DNA of 64,000 nucleotides from Bacteroidales bacterium (GCA_017539045.1 JAFYHS010000010.1:38106-102105); one strand, 5' to 3'; positions 16,964 through 26,247 are shown, numbered from the stretch's first letter. The notes: generated by a model not told the origin, from the sequence alone. Numbers and translations are program-made.

Positions 16964-19507
16964 ATGAAAAAAAGCTCTTTACTCTCTTTGTTCCTTATCC
17001 TGGCCACACTAGGCATGGCGCAGGTGGAATACGTTTACGATTTCAACAGCCTCACCGAAGGCTCACAAAACCTCAACGGCCAAGATGGCTGGGTGACGCA
17101 TTACCAGACCGCCGCCTCGTCGCAAGACTTCGATGTCAGCTACGTCTGCGGCTCTGACATGGCTCCTGACGAAAGTCTCGCCATTTGGTATCCCTACGGC
17201 GGCTCAGGTGTAGGCCGCACGGCTACTCGTAAGGCCTCATCGAATTTCAACTTCAGCTTCCAGAGCGGGGGCATCATGGATCTCGAGATTGACATGAACC
17301 GCACCTGGTGGGGCAGTTTCTTCGGCGTGGGCTTTGATAGCGACGGCGACGGCCATATCCTGCCCGGCATGACTGATCCCGACGGTGGCGTCTACCTCTT
17401 CATCAAGAGCCAAGGCGATAGTGGCCATGCCAAGGTATGCTTGCCCGACGGCAGCAACATCCCCTTCGATTACGAGGAAGGCGGCTGGACCCGCTACAAG
17501 ATGTCGTTCGACTTCACGGCTTACGACGGCGCAGGTGCCGTCACGGTGTTCGTGAAGCCCGGCTGCGAGGGTGAATGGATACAGATGGCGGGCTGCACCA
17601 ACGTCTGCATGAACCTCACCCCGGGTAGTGGCGACAAAAACGACTACCAAGTTTGGGACGGCATCTTCTTCCACTCACAAGGTGGCACGGGCGGCTTTGA
17701 CAACCTCCTCGTGCGCCAGCAACCCGACGGCAACGCCCAACTCATCGAGATGGCTGACATTCCCAACCAACTGATATTCAACGCCCCTATTACCTTGGAA
17801 GCCACCGCTTCATCTGGACTGCCCGTCTCCTTCGAGATGATGGAAGGCCCTGCCACCATCAATGGCAATGTGCTCACCTTGACGGGTGAGACAGGTGTCG
17901 TCAAGTTCAAAGCCACGCAGGCTGGCGATGCCAACTGGCTACCTGCCCCTGATGTGGTGAAGTCTTTTGAGGTGGTAGATCCATATGCTTATGAACCTGA
18001 AGTGAAAATCCGTCGACCTTATGAAGGCACCAAGGTCTATTTGGATGACATTCACCCTGTTATGATCGTCGTTTCAGCCTATATCGAACATCCTGAGGTA
18101 ATCAAGTTCACTGATGTTACGGCGAGCATTGATGGACAAGAGATTGCCCTCCAGACCGACCATCCTGAGGACCCTGAAAACGGCTATTATTATGGTTTTT
18201 GGACGCCTTCTGGCTTCGGCGCCTATAATATGACCGTCAGTGTGACGCAGAGCGGCGACAAGACTACCACCTTCAGCAACAGTTTCGAGGTGACGGACGA
18301 CATCGATAGCCATTTGGATGTGGTGACCATGCACGGCGACCTCGTCTGCGACCCGACGCATCATAGTGCCAAGGGCAACTATGCCATACCCACACATGTG
18401 GGCGCCTTTAATGAGATTATGGCGCACTACGACCACACCTGTGTGAATGGCAACTGCGACAGCTACGACCGCGTAGGCGGCGTGAAGGTGCGCAACTACC
18501 GTGGCGAGTGGGTCGAGCTGTTCCGCTATATCACTCCTTTCGGTGTGCAGTGCGACGACGACGTCGATGTAAGCGACTATACCTCGTTACTACAGGGCTT
18601 GGTTGAACTTGAGTTCTACATGGAGAGCTGGGGCGGTAGCGGATACGACCCCACCCTGATCTTCAGTTTTACTAAGGGCACGCCCGACTACCTCTATGCT
18701 GACATCGATGAGATCTGGTTTGGTACTTACGCCTTCGGCGACTACGCCAACCAGCAGCCCGTACCCGTTGTGGATTATTCTTTCAGCGACCAAGCGCAGT
18801 CCGCTAAACTGAAAATCACGACGACTGGACACAACTGGAGCAGTGGCACCAACAACAGCTACAACACGGGCAACGCCGCCGAGTTCTATGAGGCCACGCA
18901 TCATGTTTTGGTGAACGGACAAAATAAATACGACCAGCATCTGTGGCGCAGCTGCTCACCCAATCCGGCGGGCTGCCAACCGCAAAATGGCACCTGGACC
19001 TACCCACGCAGTGGATGGTGTCCGGGCAGCATCGGCATGGTATGGGACTTCGACCTGACAGAGTACCTCGCCGCCGGACAAGCCGAGCTGTTCTACCAGT
19101 TCGACCCGACCTATCTCGACTACTGCCACCCCAACCACCCCGACTGCGTCGACGGCGTCACCTGCACCGAATGTGCCGCACCCGACAACCCAGTGCTGCG
19201 TGTGGCGGGCAAAGTCGTCTCTTTCAGCAACGACGAAGACCTGCTGGTGAGCGTACATGAGTCCCATGCAACACCCGCTTTCACAGCTGAGGTTTACCCC
19301 AACCCCGCCAGGGGACAATTCACCATCAGCACCGACTACGGCAAGGGCGCAGTCAGCGTGATGATGCTCAACATGTACGGTCAAATGGTGATGTTCTTCA
19401 CCGTGGAAGGCCAACGCACCATCGACGTAAGCCGTCTGCCTGCCGGCATCTATACCCTGCAGATGCTGGGCGGTAGCGTGGTGACCCAAAAAGTCGTTGT
19501 GGAATGA
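16964..19507 (+). CDS. PNGase F-like amidase with T9SS type A sorting domain
   Basis: 847 residues. A signal peptide (GMA|QVE) is followed by a lectin-like beta-sandwich (about 22-252), an Ig-like/MBG-type segment (about 262-337) and a second beta domain (about 345-445). Residues about 450-750 match the two-domain fold of PNGase F, the enzyme that cleaves N-glycans from asparagine: CDSYDRVGG, YRGEWVELFRYITPF, LEFYMESW, KGTPDYLYADI and SGWCPG all align. The three PNGase F acids (D60, E118, E206) correspond to D502, E554 and E640. Residues about 772-847 form a T9SS C-terminal sorting domain (VYPNPARGQF, LPAGIYTLQM, VVTQKVVVE). It should be secreted to the cell surface or medium by the T9SS encoded at 47.7-53.8 kb. 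Activity is predicted, not shown. Confidence 0.88.
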   Translation: MKKSSLLSLFLILATLGMAQVEYVYDFNSLTEGSQNLNGQDGWVTHYQTAASSQDFDVSYVCGSDMAPDESLAIWYPYGGSGVGRTATRKASSNFNFSFQSGGIMDLEIDMNRTWWGSFFGVGFDSDGDGHILPGMTDPDGGVYLFIKSQGDSGHAKVCLPDGSNIPFDYEEGGWTRYKMSFDFTAYDGAGAVTVFVKPGCEGEWIQMAGCTNVCMNLTPGSGDKNDYQVWDGIFFHSQGGTGGFDNLLVRQQPDGNAQLIEMADIPNQLIFNAPITLEATASSGLPVSFEMMEGPATINGNVLTLTGETGVVKFKATQAGDANWLPAPDVVKSFEVVDPYAYEPEVKIRRPYEGTKVYLDDIHPVMIVVSAYIEHPEVIKFTDVTASIDGQEIALQTDHPEDPENGYYYGFWTPSGFGAYNMTVSVTQSGDKTTTFSNSFEVTDDIDSHLDVVTMHGDLVCDPTHHSAKGNYAIPTHVGAFNEIMAHYDHTCVNGNCDSYDRVGGVKVRNYRGEWVELFRYITPFGVQCDDDVDVSDYTSLLQGLVELEFYMESWGGSGYDPTLIFSFTKGTPDYLYADIDEIWFGTYAFGDYANQQPVPVVDYSFSDQAQSAKLKITTTGHNWSSGTNNSYNTGNAAEFYEATHHVLVNGQNKYDQHLWRSCSPNPAGCQPQNGTWTYPRSGWCPGSIGMVWDFDLTEYLAAGQAELFYQFDPTYLDYCHPNHPDCVDGVTCTECAAPDNPVLRVAGKVVSFSNDEDLLVSVHESHATPAFTAEVYPNPARGQFTISTDYGKGAVSVMMLNMYGQMVMFFTVEGQRTIDVSRLPAGIYTLQMLGGSVVTQKVVVE

Positions 19508-19525
19508 TTATTGCATGAATAGATT

Positions 19526-19551
19526 GTAGGGGCGGGATGCTCCGTCCCTAC
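19526..19551. repeat. Intergenic 10-bp hairpin
   Basis: Stem GTAGGGGCGG/CCGTCCCTAC (one G-T pair) with a 6-nt loop, lying between the PNGase F-like gene and the DUF4476 gene. No T run follows, so it does not look like a terminator. It may be a dispersed palindrome or a processing site. Confidence 0.6.
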
Positions 19552-19566
19552 CAAACATAGAATGAT

Positions 19567-20301
19567 ATGAAAAAGCATCTCTTATTTGCCCTTCTCCTTT
19601 TCCTCGCCCTTCCTAGCATGGCGCAAGTGGCAGCAGTTAGGCCCCAACATCATGGCGGCCATAACGGCAGCAGCACATTGACCGTAGTCGCCCCACGCGG
19701 CCTCAGCTTCTGGCTTTTTGTCGACGATGTGTTGCAAAACGAAGACCCTGTACGTTCCATCTGCGTACGCAACCTGTGGAACGACAACTTCTACATCCGT
19801 GTCGAACTCGACAACCAAGAGCACAATTGTGTGGGTCAATTCATCAACTTAAGGCAATCAAAGACCATAAGCATCGTCCAGTCCAATAAACTCATAGGAC
19901 TTGAACAAGCCCAAATCAACATTCGCCCTGAGCTCACCATGGATTTGATCACCCAACAGCCCATGACGGTCGGCAACGGGCAGCATCCCATCATGCCCAT
20001 CCCTCCCATGCCGATGGGTATGAATCCCCACGACTATGAGAGTGCCTGCCAAATCATCGCCAAGGAGTCGTTCGACAGTTCAAAGCTCACCGTAGCCAAG
20101 CAGGCCGTTTCGGGCAACCCGATGACGGCGAGCCAAATCCTCGGCATATGCAAGATGTTCTCCTTCGAGAGCAATAAGCTGGAGTTTGCAAAATATGCAT
20201 ACCCATACTGCACCGAGCCTAACAAATACTTTTTACTAAACGACGCCTTCAGCTATGAGTCGTCGAAACGCGAGCTTGACGAATACGTCAGGAAATACTG
20301 A
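19567..20301 (+). CDS. DUF4476 domain exported protein
   Basis: 244 residues with a signal peptide (SMA|QVA). The C-terminal 90 residues carry the DUF4476 repeat pattern: DYESACQIIAKESFDSSKL, then ILGICKMFSFESNKLEFAKYAY and LLNDAFSYESSKRELDEYV. The N-terminal half has a short beta-rich region and a Pro/Met-rich linker (PIPPMPMGMNP). DUF4476 is an uncharacterised Bacteroidota family. It follows the PNGase F-like gene by 59 bp on the same strand and may be co-transcribed. Confidence 0.85.
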   Translation: MKKHLLFALLLFLALPSMAQVAAVRPQHHGGHNGSSTLTVVAPRGLSFWLFVDDVLQNEDPVRSICVRNLWNDNFYIRVELDNQEHNCVGQFINLRQSKTISIVQSNKLIGLEQAQINIRPELTMDLITQQPMTVGNGQHPIMPIPPMPMGMNPHDYESACQIIAKESFDSSKLTVAKQAVSGNPMTASQILGICKMFSFESNKLEFAKYAYPYCTEPNKYFLLNDAFSYESSKRELDEYVRKY

Positions 20302-20310
20302 TAGACACAA

Positions 20311-20341
20311 AAAAAAGACCGCATCGCTGCGGTCTTTTTTT
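20311..20341. terminator. Bidirectional terminator, DUF4476 gene / small OMP
   Basis: Stem AAGACCGCA/TGCGGTCTT extended by A-T pairs, loop TCGC, T run on the right and A run on the left. Confidence 0.88.
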
Positions 20342-20358
20342 ATCAAGTTAAGCTTGTC

Positions 20359-20817
20359 TTAGAATCTGTAACGGATACCAAGAGCGCCAGCATAGCCAAA
20401 TCCGCTTGCCGCACCAAGGACATCCCATTGCGGACGAGCATCAATGGTAATTTGGAAAGGCACGGCTTGGAAGTTGTACTCTAAGCCAACCTGAGCCAAG
20501 AAACCAAGGCCGAGGTTGCCATCGTTGTAACCATCCCAGAAACCAGCATTGGCGCCGACACCGGCGAACCAACCGAGGTTTTCGACCAGGCCACCCATCC
20601 ACTGATAGACAGCGGAGATGTTGTAGTAGCCATAGTGCTCGTGGGTGTTCCAACCCAGATCAAGTTCCAAACGGTTGTTGGCGTTGAAGCCATGCTGCCA
20701 TGAGAGTTCAGCACCATAGCTGCTACCAAAAGCGCCACGAACACCAATCCAGTTCTGTGCATTCACGGCAAAGCTCAGGCCGAGAACAGCAACCAAAAGA
20801 AGCATTACTTTCTTCAT
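20359..20817 (-). CDS. Small outer membrane beta-barrel protein
   Basis: 152 residues: signal peptide (VNA|QNW) and a compact barrel of about eight strands rich in Gly and aromatics, ending in GIRYRF, the aromatic C-terminus recognised by the BAM machinery. OmpA/OmpW-like small barrels of this size are common; no specific family is recognised. It has its own promoter and terminator. Confidence 0.8.
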   Translation of the reverse strand: MKKVMLLLVAVLGLSFAVNAQNWIGVRGAFGSSYGAELSWQHGFNANNRLELDLGWNTHEHYGYYNISAVYQWMGGLVENLGWFAGVGANAGFWDGYNDGNLGLGFLAQVGLEYNFQAVPFQITIDARPQWDVLGAASGFGYAGALGIRYRF

Positions 20818-20880
20818 TGTGTGTAATTTTAGGTTAGTAATTAATTATTATAAGGTTGTTTTTTATCCGATTTAACTCTG

Positions 20881-20888
20881 CAAAGATA
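20881..20888 (-). promoter_or_regulatory. Promoter -7 box for the small OMP
   Basis: TATCTTTG on the minus strand, 63 nt before the ATG, with a TTG 23 nt further upstream. Confidence 0.5.
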
Positions 20889-20924
20889 TAAAAAAAATGA
20901 AAAACGAAAGTCAATTGTGTTTTT

Positions 20925-21932
20925 TCATTCCTCATACACGACATGCAGCAACACATCACCCACCATGCCAAGAGTGGTCTTGTCGATGTTTTCAATATTG
21001 TCGTTCAAGGTGTGCCACACCTCGGGGAAGCATTCGTTGCTACTCTCGGGCTGCAAATCGATGATGTCGATAGTAGGGATACCCGCGATTTGGTTCATCG
21101 GCACATGGTCGTCGCTAATCAAGGCACCCAATTCGTTAGTGAAATATGGGCGATAACCTAAATCAGCAGCCCTACGCCACACCTTGTTGCTCACCCAAGC
21201 GGCATAGCCTTGCGAATAGTATTCCTTGGGAAAAGTGGGGTTGCTACCACCCACCATATCCAGCAGAATGCCATAATAAGCCTTGTAGCCATACACATGC
21301 GGGTGCTTTGACCAATACTGCGAGCCCAGTGCCCAATAATTGACTTCTTCGTCGTAGTATTTCTCGGCTTCCTCAATATGCGGGCCATAGTCTTCAAGGT
21401 CGAAGAGCACGATATCGACACCAAGATGCTCAGGCAGTTCCTGCAGTTTGAACTGACGGGCACATTCCATGAGTACGCCTACACCGCTGGCACCATCGTT
21501 GGCGCCATCGATGGGTGTGCGGGTATTGGCCGCATCGGGGTCATGGTCGGCATAAGGACGCGAGTCCCAGTGGGCGCAGAGCACGATACGTTTCTTGGCC
21601 TCGGGGTGGAAGACACCGACAATGTTTTGCCCATCAACGCCCTTACCGTTGTATAGCTTGGCGCGGAAGTCCTGCACAATGACCGTATCGGCATATTCCC
21701 CTAGCTTGGTGGCTAGCCATTGGGCGCAGTTGGCATGGGCTTGCGTCTCAGGCACACGGGGGCCAAAGTTCGTCTGACAGGCCACATACTGATAGGCTGA
21801 GTCGGCGTTGAAGATGGGAACTGACACCGTCTTATTGGGTTTTTCTGAAGTGGAAGACGTTCCCTTGGGCTGCTTGTCGCCACATGATGACAGCAAGAGA
21901 ACGGATGCGATAAAAAGGATGAATTTTTTCAT
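20925..21932 (-). CDS. M28-family glutaminyl-peptide cyclotransferase, lipoprotein
   Basis: 335 residues from the ATG at 21932; an in-frame upstream extension to 21998 would cross the promoter box. The lipobox LLSSC anchors it to a membrane. Zinc and catalytic motifs of the M28 QC-type fold: LCAHWDSRP, DGANDGASGVG, VDIVLFDLEDYG, the SDDHVPMNQIAGIPTIDII block and the final WHTLNDN. QC enzymes turn N-terminal Gln into pyroglutamate. In Bacteroidota, exported proteins frequently begin with Gln after signal cleavage, and a periplasmic QC acts on them; about ten such candidates occur in this window. A plain M28 aminopeptidase is the alternative. Confidence 0.85.
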   Translation of the reverse strand: MKKFILFIASVLLLSSCGDKQPKGTSSTSEKPNKTVSVPIFNADSAYQYVACQTNFGPRVPETQAHANCAQWLATKLGEYADTVIVQDFRAKLYNGKGVDGQNIVGVFHPEAKKRIVLCAHWDSRPYADHDPDAANTRTPIDGANDGASGVGVLMECARQFKLQELPEHLGVDIVLFDLEDYGPHIEEAEKYYDEEVNYWALGSQYWSKHPHVYGYKAYYGILLDMVGGSNPTFPKEYYSQGYAAWVSNKVWRRAADLGYRPYFTNELGALISDDHVPMNQIAGIPTIDIIDLQPESSNECFPEVWHTLNDNIENIDKTTLGMVGDVLLHVVYEE

Positions 21933-21952
21933 TTCAGTTTTCTTTTCGGCTG

Positions 21953-21960
21953 CAAAGGTA
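21953..21960 (-). promoter_or_regulatory. Promoter -7 box for the glutaminyl cyclase gene
   Basis: TACCTTTG on the minus strand, 20 nt before the chosen ATG and just after the stop of the MscS-type gene. Confidence 0.55.
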
Positions 21961-21964
21961 AACA

Positions 21965-24607
21965 TTATTCTTCTTCTTTGATAAGATGCACATCGCATTG
22001 CGGGAATGGAATGGCGATACCATTCTCATTCAAGGTATTGTAGATCACCTCTTTAGCACGATCAATATAGCCTATGCGCTCCGCCACGAGCACTTGTTGC
22101 TTCACAGCGATGGTAACGGCGCTGTCGTCCATATCCTCCAACGTGATGCTGATGCCACGCTTGGCATCGACGATGTCACGTCCAAAGGCATCCTTATCCT
22201 GCAACTTCTGTAAAGCCTCTCCCAACAACTCGCGCACACGCTGGATGTCGGTGCCATAGGCCACACCCACCGTGATCTTGACAAACTCATAGCCATGGTT
22301 GCGCGTAAGGTTACTGAAGTTCTTGGCAAACAACGTGGCGTTGAGGAACGACATCTCGGCACCGTCGATAGTCTCAATCTCCGTGCTCTGGTAGCCTATG
22401 TGGGTGACCTTACCACGAATACCGTCGCAAACGATCCAGTCGCCAATACGCAGACGGCCTGACATCAGTTGGATGCCATAAATGAAGTTATTCAAGATGT
22501 CCTTGAGGGCGAAGCCTATACCAGCGGAAAGGCCGCCAGCAACGAGAGTCAACGAACTGGTGGGGATGTGCAAGGTCAAAACGATGACGACAATGTAGGT
22601 GAACCAAACCAAGACACTGATGATGCTGTTGCCCAGCGACAGGTTGATTTCGTTGTTACGGATAGTCGTGCGGTGGTTTTTCTTCATGAAGATGGCATAA
22701 CGGATCTGCTGCCAGATGGCATGCAGGGCTCGGTTGATATAGCGAAACACGAAGAACAGGCTCACCAGCACCAAGATGCCGTGGAACGAGAGACGGAATG
22801 TGGCGGCACCGCTGTCGTTGACCAGCTCGACAAAATTGTGATGGTAGATGTTGTTGTACAAGTCCTCAAAGTCGAACACATCCAAGGCAAGATGGAGGCA
22901 GAATGGGATGGACAGGATACCCATCACAGGTAGCAGCACCTCCTTGACCAAGTCATAGAACCAAGTGGCACCAAACATCAGCGTCTCCTTACCGGGGCCT
23001 GAAATGAAGGTGATGCGCGAGCGGTAGTCGCTGAGGCGGTTGGCCATACGCTTCTTGCGGTATTGCACAATCAGGTACAAGACGGTGAAAACAAGGTGGA
23101 TGGCGGCCAGTTGGAAGTACCACCACACCAAGATGAGCAAAGAGGCGAAGATGTAGCCCGCAATAGCCACACCCAAGGCAGCCCCTATCGCCACCAACGA
23201 GACCCAGCCCAACAGGCGGTCGCCGCGGTCCACCTTCTTGGCATTGTGCAGGCAGGCGAAGAGTTGCCAGATGAAGAAGGCAATCACCACGGGCGAGAAA
23301 ATGAAATTCATCAGCGCATTGGGCATGAAGACCACGCGGAAACCGATGACGGCCAAGGCCATACAGAAGGTAGGCAGATACAGTCTGACACCATATTTCA
23401 GTTGTTTGGGCTTCAACCTGAAGAACAGCGCAACGAGGATGGCTGCCAACAGCCACAGGAAAGTGTTGGTCAGCTTTGCTGCGATATGGAGCAGTCCGTC
23501 GCCTCCAATTTGGGAATTGATGATAATCGTGATGATGATGGCCACCAACAAGGAGATGAACCTCCTTTGGTCCTTTTCGACATACTCCTTCAAAGGCTTG
23601 AAGTATCGGAAAGCAGGGATGAGCAGCAGCGAGACGATGAGCCAAATCACCATCAGCTCGATGACGAACAAAACGATAATGAAAACCTGGAGCGAATACT
23701 CCCAACCCGTGTTGGTCGACTGCTCGGAATGGCCTCTCTTGAACAGCGATGACAAGGATGCGGCGTCGTATTTCTCGTGCGCGTCTTCCATGGCTTGCCT
23801 CCAATAGCGTCCTGGGTGCTGCAGGATGGTATACCAAGGTGTCTGGCCTTCAACGAAGATACGGTTTTGTAGCACCTGGTAGTATTCATGCGCATAGTCG
23901 TAGGTCTCCTTCAGACGCAGGAAGGTCTCATAGTAATGGATGCTGTCGGCCACCACGACGGCTTTGGTATCGGCATACATCTTAAGCAGCTCGCCGGCAT
24001 AGAAGATGCATTGCTCGCGGTCGGCCTCGCCTTGTTGGTCAAGCACGAACGGTATTATGGAGAGCGAATCGGCCATGGCCTTAACTTCCTCATCCAGCTC
24101 GAGATGCGCCACGCTGAAATATAATGGATTGAGGGAGTCGTAATGGATAAGCAGGCTGTCAGGCACCCCAACGATGGTATCGAGCTCGGGAGGGAGACGG
24201 CGCAACGACTCAAGGAGACGGGCATGGCGTTCCATTTCCACGTTGAGGTTGCTGACGATACGATCGAAAGGTCCACGGTCCTGGTTGAACTCGTTGTATT
24301 TCTCCGTGACCTTCTGCAAAGCGTAGCTCACGTCGAAAGTGAAGCCCTGCTTTTGCGAATACAACATCAGCGAGAGTTCGTCGCACTGCTTCATTACATC
24401 AATCATCTTCTGGCGCTGCTTCTCGTAGTCCTCGGTGAGGCGCTCGCGGTTCTTGTCGATCTGTTGATAGTCGGCATTCAACTCGTTGCGCAGCACACGA
24501 AGGGTGCGGTTGAGGTTCTTGCCATAGGAGATGGCGAAGAGCGGCACCGCTATGGCCAAGAAGGCCGCCAGGATGAGCAGGCGTTTCCGTTTGAAAGGGG
24601 TTCTCAT
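21965..24607 (-). CDS. Large MscS-type mechanosensitive channel protein
   Basis: 880 residues. The frame stays open far upstream through pyrG, but the real start is the ATG at 24607, which overlaps the pyrG stop by 4 bp and begins MRTPFKRKRLLILAAF, a clean N-terminal TM. A periplasmic coiled-coil part follows (about 30-215), then around ten TM helices, and the MscS pore and beta domain near the C-terminus: TLVAGGLSAGIGFALKDI, YGIQLMSGRLRIGDWI, VTHIGYQSTEIET. Such large members release solutes under hypo-osmotic stress or sense membrane tension. Coupling to pyrG is probably positional rather than functional. Confidence 0.88.
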   Translation of the reverse strand: MRTPFKRKRLLILAAFLAIAVPLFAISYGKNLNRTLRVLRNELNADYQQIDKNRERLTEDYEKQRQKMIDVMKQCDELSLMLYSQKQGFTFDVSYALQKVTEKYNEFNQDRGPFDRIVSNLNVEMERHARLLESLRRLPPELDTIVGVPDSLLIHYDSLNPLYFSVAHLELDEEVKAMADSLSIIPFVLDQQGEADREQCIFYAGELLKMYADTKAVVVADSIHYYETFLRLKETYDYAHEYYQVLQNRIFVEGQTPWYTILQHPGRYWRQAMEDAHEKYDAASLSSLFKRGHSEQSTNTGWEYSLQVFIIVLFVIELMVIWLIVSLLLIPAFRYFKPLKEYVEKDQRRFISLLVAIIITIIINSQIGGDGLLHIAAKLTNTFLWLLAAILVALFFRLKPKQLKYGVRLYLPTFCMALAVIGFRVVFMPNALMNFIFSPVVIAFFIWQLFACLHNAKKVDRGDRLLGWVSLVAIGAALGVAIAGYIFASLLILVWWYFQLAAIHLVFTVLYLIVQYRKKRMANRLSDYRSRITFISGPGKETLMFGATWFYDLVKEVLLPVMGILSIPFCLHLALDVFDFEDLYNNIYHHNFVELVNDSGAATFRLSFHGILVLVSLFFVFRYINRALHAIWQQIRYAIFMKKNHRTTIRNNEINLSLGNSIISVLVWFTYIVVIVLTLHIPTSSLTLVAGGLSAGIGFALKDILNNFIYGIQLMSGRLRIGDWIVCDGIRGKVTHIGYQSTEIETIDGAEMSFLNATLFAKNFSNLTRNHGYEFVKITVGVAYGTDIQRVRELLGEALQKLQDKDAFGRDIVDAKRGISITLEDMDDSAVTIAVKQQVLVAERIGYIDRAKEVIYNTLNENGIAIPFPQCDVHLIKEEE

Positions 24608-26184
24608 TGGGCGATTTCTTTGATGAAACTCATGAAGAGAGGATGCGGATGCAGCACGGTGCTGGAATACTCGGGGTGGAACTGGGTGCCGATAAACCAG
24701 CGGTGTTCGGGGATCTCGACGATCTCGACCAAGTCGCTCTCGGGGTTCACGCCGACGCACTTCATGCCGTTCTTCTCGTATTCTTCTTTGTATTTGTTGT
24801 TGAATTCGTATCTGTGGCGGTGACGCTCGCTGATCTGCGGTGTGCCGTAGATCTCGGCCACGCGGCTGCCCTGACGCAACGTGCAGCCGTAGGCACCCAA
24901 GCGCATGGTGCCGCCCAGGTTGACGATGGTCTTCTGCTCCTCCATCATATCGATGACATTGTGCGGGGTCTCGGCGTCCATCTCGCTGGAGTTGGCGTCT
25001 TTGTAGCCCAACACGTTGCGGGCGAACTCGATGACCATCATCTGCATGCCGAGGCACACGCCGAAGGCAGGCAGGTTGTTGACGCGCGCATACTCCACGG
25101 CGATGATCTTGCCCTCGATGCCGCGCTGTCCGAAGCCAGGGCAGACCAAAATGCCTGCCACGCCCGAGAGTTGTTCCGCAACATTCTCCTTGGTGATGTT
25201 CTCGCTGTTGATGAAGTCGATCTTCACCTTCACGTGGTTGTAGATGCCCGCCAAAATCAGGCTCTCGCGGATGCTCTTGTAAGCGTCTTGGAGGTCGTAT
25301 TTGCCCACCAGACCTACATGCACCTCCTTCGTGGCGGTGCGTTGCAGTTCGAGGAAGCGGTGCCAGCCTTCCATCTTGGGGGTCTCTCCTACTGGCAAGC
25401 CGAACTTCCGCAGCAGGGCGGCGTCGAGGCCTTGGCGCTGCATGTTGACAGGTACCTCGTAGATGCTCGGCAGGTCTTCGCTCTGCACCACGCATTCCAG
25501 GTCCACGTTGCAGAAAGAAGCCACCTTCTGGCGAACGCCGTCGGAGAGGTGCTTTTCGGTGCGCAGCACGAGCACGTCGGGCTGGATACCAGCGGCTTGC
25601 AGCTCTTTCACCGAGTGCTGTGTGGGCTTGGTCTTCAACTCATCAGCAGCCTTAAGGTAAGGGATATAGGTAAGGTGTACGCTGACGGCGCGGTTGCCGA
25701 GTTCCCATTTCAGCTGACGGATAGCTTCGAGGAAGGGGGCCGCTTCGATGTCACCGATGGTGCCCCCAATCTCTTGGATGACGAAGTCGACATCAGTGTT
25801 TTGCATGATGCGGTGTTTGATCTCGTCGGTGATATGAGGCACCACTTGTATGGTCTTGCCGAGGTAGTCGCCGTGACGTTCCTTGTCGATAACAGTCTTA
25901 TAGATCTTACCCGTGGTCACCGAGTTGGCTTGGGTGGTGCGGATGCCTGTGAAGCGTTCGTAGTGGCCGAGGTCAAGGTCGGTCTCGGTGCCGTCGACGG
26001 TCACATAACACTCGCCGTGCTCGTATGGATTCAATGTTCCCGGGTCAATATTGATATAGGGGTCGATTTTCTGTATGGTGATGGTGTAGCCACGGGCTTG
26101 TAGTAGTTTGCCAATGCTGGCCGAGATAATGCCTTTACCAAGAGAGGAGACCACGCCTCCTGTCACAAAAATATAGCGTGTCAT
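24604..26184 (-). CDS. pyrG: CTP synthase
   Basis: 526 residues from the ATG at 26184 (MTRYIFVTGGVVSSLGKG); the open frame extends upstream, but past the promoter. It makes CTP from UTP, ATP and glutamine. The synthetase half shows IQKIDPYINIDPGT, GECYVTVDGTETDLDLGHYERF in parts and FVIQEIGGTIGDIE; the glutaminase half shows the nucleophile Cys in FGVCLGMQ and the His/Glu pair in FHPEYSS. Length is normal. It leads a two-gene unit with the MscS-type channel. Confidence 0.97.
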   Translation of the reverse strand: MTRYIFVTGGVVSSLGKGIISASIGKLLQARGYTITIQKIDPYINIDPGTLNPYEHGECYVTVDGTETDLDLGHYERFTGIRTTQANSVTTGKIYKTVIDKERHGDYLGKTIQVVPHITDEIKHRIMQNTDVDFVIQEIGGTIGDIEAAPFLEAIRQLKWELGNRAVSVHLTYIPYLKAADELKTKPTQHSVKELQAAGIQPDVLVLRTEKHLSDGVRQKVASFCNVDLECVVQSEDLPSIYEVPVNMQRQGLDAALLRKFGLPVGETPKMEGWHRFLELQRTATKEVHVGLVGKYDLQDAYKSIRESLILAGIYNHVKVKIDFINSENITKENVAEQLSGVAGILVCPGFGQRGIEGKIIAVEYARVNNLPAFGVCLGMQMMVIEFARNVLGYKDANSSEMDAETPHNVIDMMEEQKTIVNLGGTMRLGAYGCTLRQGSRVAEIYGTPQISERHRHRYEFNNKYKEEYEKNGMKCVGVNPESDLVEIVEIPEHRWFIGTQFHPEYSSTVLHPHPLFMSFIKEIAQ

Positions 26185-26217
26185 AGCGAGAGTTGTTTTT
26201 GTTGCTGTATGAAAGGG

Positions 26218-26247
26218 CAAAAATAGAAAAAATGGTATTAACAACAA
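26218..26247 (-). promoter_or_regulatory. Promoter for pyrG-mscS
   Basis: Minus strand TTG (26247-26245), exact 19-nt spacer, TATTTTTG (26225-26218). One of the best matches in the window. Confidence 0.7.

Noticed and set aside
24608-25495. Upstream continuation of the MscS-type open frame
   Set aside because: It overlaps pyrG out of frame and is Arg/Pro-rich nonsense; the true start overlaps the pyrG stop by 4 bp and begins a TM helix.
24607-26103. Long plus-strand open frame opposite pyrG
   Set aside because: CTP synthase on the minus strand explains the region completely.
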